DNA of 44,672 nucleotides. Source: Rhodospirillaceae bacterium UBA6219 (lineage in GTDB: Bacteria; Pseudomonadota; Alphaproteobacteria; Rhodospirillales; Magnetospirillaceae). The stretch's first letter is position 1. Each line of letters starts with the position of its first letter. The position numbers and the translations under genes were made by a program. The notes beneath the pieces are model-generated. The model was given only the letters and a program-made list of their open reading frames with translations. It did not search any database and had not been told where the DNA came from. The stretch covers positions 1 to 44,672 of the forward strand of contig DISD01000059.1 in NCBI GenBank assembly GCA_002435715.1, given 5' to 3'. Shown piece after piece: positions 43,206-44,672 of the stretch.

Positions 43206-44672
43206 TTAGCACAAGGTTACGCGAAACTCCGACAAGGCGGCGATGCCTTCGTCCAGATAATCGTCCAGACGCGCCCCCACCACCATGGCTTGGTCAAGAT
43301 CGCCCGCCCGGGCCAGGCCTTCCATCACCTTGGCCGCAGCGGCCAGACGTTGCAGCCCCAAGCTGCCGGCGATGCTTTTGATGTCATGGGCGACATAGGC
43401 CATGGAAGCGCAATCGCTTTGTCCAAAAGCCGCCGCCCAGGTGACGCGCACGTCGACGAAATGGGCCAGACCGCTTTCCAGCACTTCGGCCAATTCGTGG
43501 CGCCCGACGGCGGCGGCCAGAACGTCCAGGGAAGCGCGATCCAACACCGCGTCACCGGACTGGCCCGGGCTGGCGGGGGCATCACCGTCGAAATGAATAC
43601 CCAACACGCGGGCCAATTCGACGAACAGGGGTTGGGTGTCGATGGGTTTGGCCACATAACCGTCCATGCCGGCGGCCAGACAGCGGGCGCGGTCCTCCTT
43701 CATGGCGTTGGCGGTCATGGCGATGATCGGCACCCGTCCCTGGGCGCCCTTCAGGTCACGGATTTGCCGGGTCGCCTCCAAACCATCGCGTCCGGGCATC
43801 TGCATGTCCATCAGCACCACATCCCAGGTTCCGGCCACGGCATGGGCCACCATGGACACCACCTGATCGCCGTCCTCGGCCACGTCGACCAAATGCCCGT
43901 GGCGTTCCAGCACGGCGCGGGCGACCTTCTGGTTCACCAGATTGTCCTCGGCCAGCAAGATGGAAAGCGGCGGCAAGGGCGGCAAGGCGGTGCGCGACGC
44001 CATTCCCACCGCACTTTCCACGGTGACCGGCACCGAGAAGCGGAACGTGCTGCCCTGCCCCTCCACACTGTCCACGGTGATCTGGCCGCCCATCAGCAGG
44101 ACCAGTCTTTGGCAGATGACCAGGCCCAGACCGGTGCCGCCGAAACGCCGGTTGATGCTGGAATCCACTTGGCTGAACGCGGCGAACAACCGGGTCAGCG
44201 CCTCGGCCGGGATGCCGATGCCGGTGTCGCGCACGGAAAAGCCCAGGACCATGTCGTCCCCGGCCTGATCCTCGACGCTGATGTCCAGATGAATGCCGCC
44301 GATTTCGGTGAACTTGATGGCGTTGCCCACCAGGTTCAACAACACCTGTCGCAACCGCGTCGGGTCCGAGGCGACGAAGCCCGGCATGCCGGCGCCGTAA
44401 TGCACCGAGATGGACAACCCCTTTTCCTCGGCCCTGGCCCGCATCAGCTCGACCACGCCCCCCACCAGGGCCGACAGGTCGAAAGGAACGTTCTCGATAT
44501 CCAGCTTGCCCGATTCCAGCTTCGAGAAATCCAAGATATCGTTCAGCACCGTCATCAGGGTGTCGCCGGACGAGGTGACGATTTCCAGCCATTCCCGCTG
44601 TTCCGGGGTCAAGTCGGTGTCCAGCAACAGCCGCGCCATGACGATGATGCCGTTCATCGGCGTGCGGATTTC
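43206..44672 (-). CDS. hybrid sensor histidine kinase, C-terminal part (cut by window edge)
   Basis: 489 codons remain; the frame is open to the last base of the window, where EIRTPMNGI marks the HisKA H-box just after the phosphorylated His, which lies outside. HATPase domain: LRQVLLNLVGNAIKFT, DTGIGIP and GGTGLGLVICQRL. Receiver with Asp in VVLMDMQMPGRDG, then a C-terminal HPt domain with YVAHDIKSIAGSLGL. The sensor part is unseen. This HATPase-REC-HPt layout is a complete BarA-type phosphorelay. It ends 49 bases from the msrA start. Confidence 0.95.
   Translation of the reverse strand, partial: EIRTPMNGIIVMARLLLDTDLTPEQREWLEIVTSSGDTLMTVLNDILDFSKLESGKLDIENVPFDLSALVGGVVELMRARAEEKGLSISVHYGAGMPGFVASDPTRLRQVLLNLVGNAIKFTEIGGIHLDISVEDQAGDDMVLGFSVRDTGIGIPAEALTRLFAAFSQVDSSINRRFGGTGLGLVICQRLVLLMGGQITVDSVEGQGSTFRFSVPVTVESAVGMASRTALPPLPPLSILLAEDNLVNQKVARAVLERHGHLVDVAEDGDQVVSMVAHAVAGTWDVVLMDMQMPGRDGLEATRQIRDLKGAQGRVPIIAMTANAMKEDRARCLAAGMDGYVAKPIDTQPLFVELARVLGIHFDGDAPASPGQSGDAVLDRASLDVLAAAVGRHELAEVLESGLAHFVDVRVTWAAAFGQSDCASMAYVAHDIKSIAGSLGLQRLAAAAKVMEGLARAGDLDQAMVVGARLDDYLDEGIAALSEFRVTLC

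Overview
The window is about 44.7 kb of GC-rich chromosomal DNA from an alphaproteobacterium of the Rhodospirillales, most probably a Magnetospirillum or close relative. The evidence is the tig-clpP-clpX-lon order, alphaproteobacterial gltX-gltA next to comEC, many chemoreceptors, and a 124-residue CULT (cereblon-like) protein that closely resembles, from memory, the crystallised M. gryphiswaldense protein MsCI4. No magnetosome genes, insertion sequences, phage genes, CRISPR arrays or rRNA genes are seen. Most strong open frames opposite the genes are shadows caused by high GC.

Layout. 1-4.5 kb (minus): a protein quality-control block, tRNA-Leu(UAG), tig, clpP, clpX and the start of lon, with sigma32-like promoters before clpP and lon. 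4.8-6.1 kb (plus): a soluble globin-coupled chemoreceptor. 6.2-9.1 kb (minus): NAD(P)HX repair enzyme and malonyl-CoA decarboxylase. 9.2-10.5 kb (plus): D-amino-acid dehydrogenase. 10.5-14.8 kb (minus): ABC ATPase, ABC permease and ComEC in one tight unit. 15-18 kb (plus): gltX, gltA and a small membrane ORF. 18-20.7 kb: small proteins, namely a 42-residue membrane peptide, a tandem parvulin followed 3 bases later by a CULT-domain protein, a thioredoxin-like 2Fe-2S ferredoxin, a tandem DUF4170 protein, and an unknown 94-residue protein behind a sigma54-type promoter. 20.8-22.2 kb: trmFO. 22.3-24.8 kb (plus): a second sigma54-type promoter driving a membrane NIT-domain sensor, a HAMP/MCP transducer and a STAS protein, which looks like a chemoreceptor split into two polypeptides. 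24.8-36.1 kb (minus): nine tightly coupled genes (cheW, cheR-TPR, cheW, mcp, cheA-REC, cheB, a REC-REC kinase, a REC-PAS kinase and DUF2478), resembling the Rhodospirillum centenum Che3 or 'alternative cellular function' class. 36.2-37.3 kb: a membrane-tailed ParA-like ATPase with an altered P-loop. 37.6-39.8 kb: a chemoreceptor and a secreted Cache protein. 39.9-41.1 kb: a patatin-like protein with altered catalytic residues. 41.1-42.1 kb: NorE/NorF-like haem-copper oxidase subunits behind an FNR-type box. 42.2-44.7 kb: a free HPt protein, msrA and a truncated hybrid kinase.

The dominant theme is signal transduction: four chemoreceptors sensing through a globin, NIT, PilJ-like or helical-bundle domain, one complete chemosensory pathway without its own CheY or CheD, three hybrid kinases and a free HPt. 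A second theme is protein folding and damage control (Lon, ClpXP, trigger factor, parvulins, CULT, MsrA). Starts were moved from the longest frame where family alignment and a Shine-Dalgarno site agreed.
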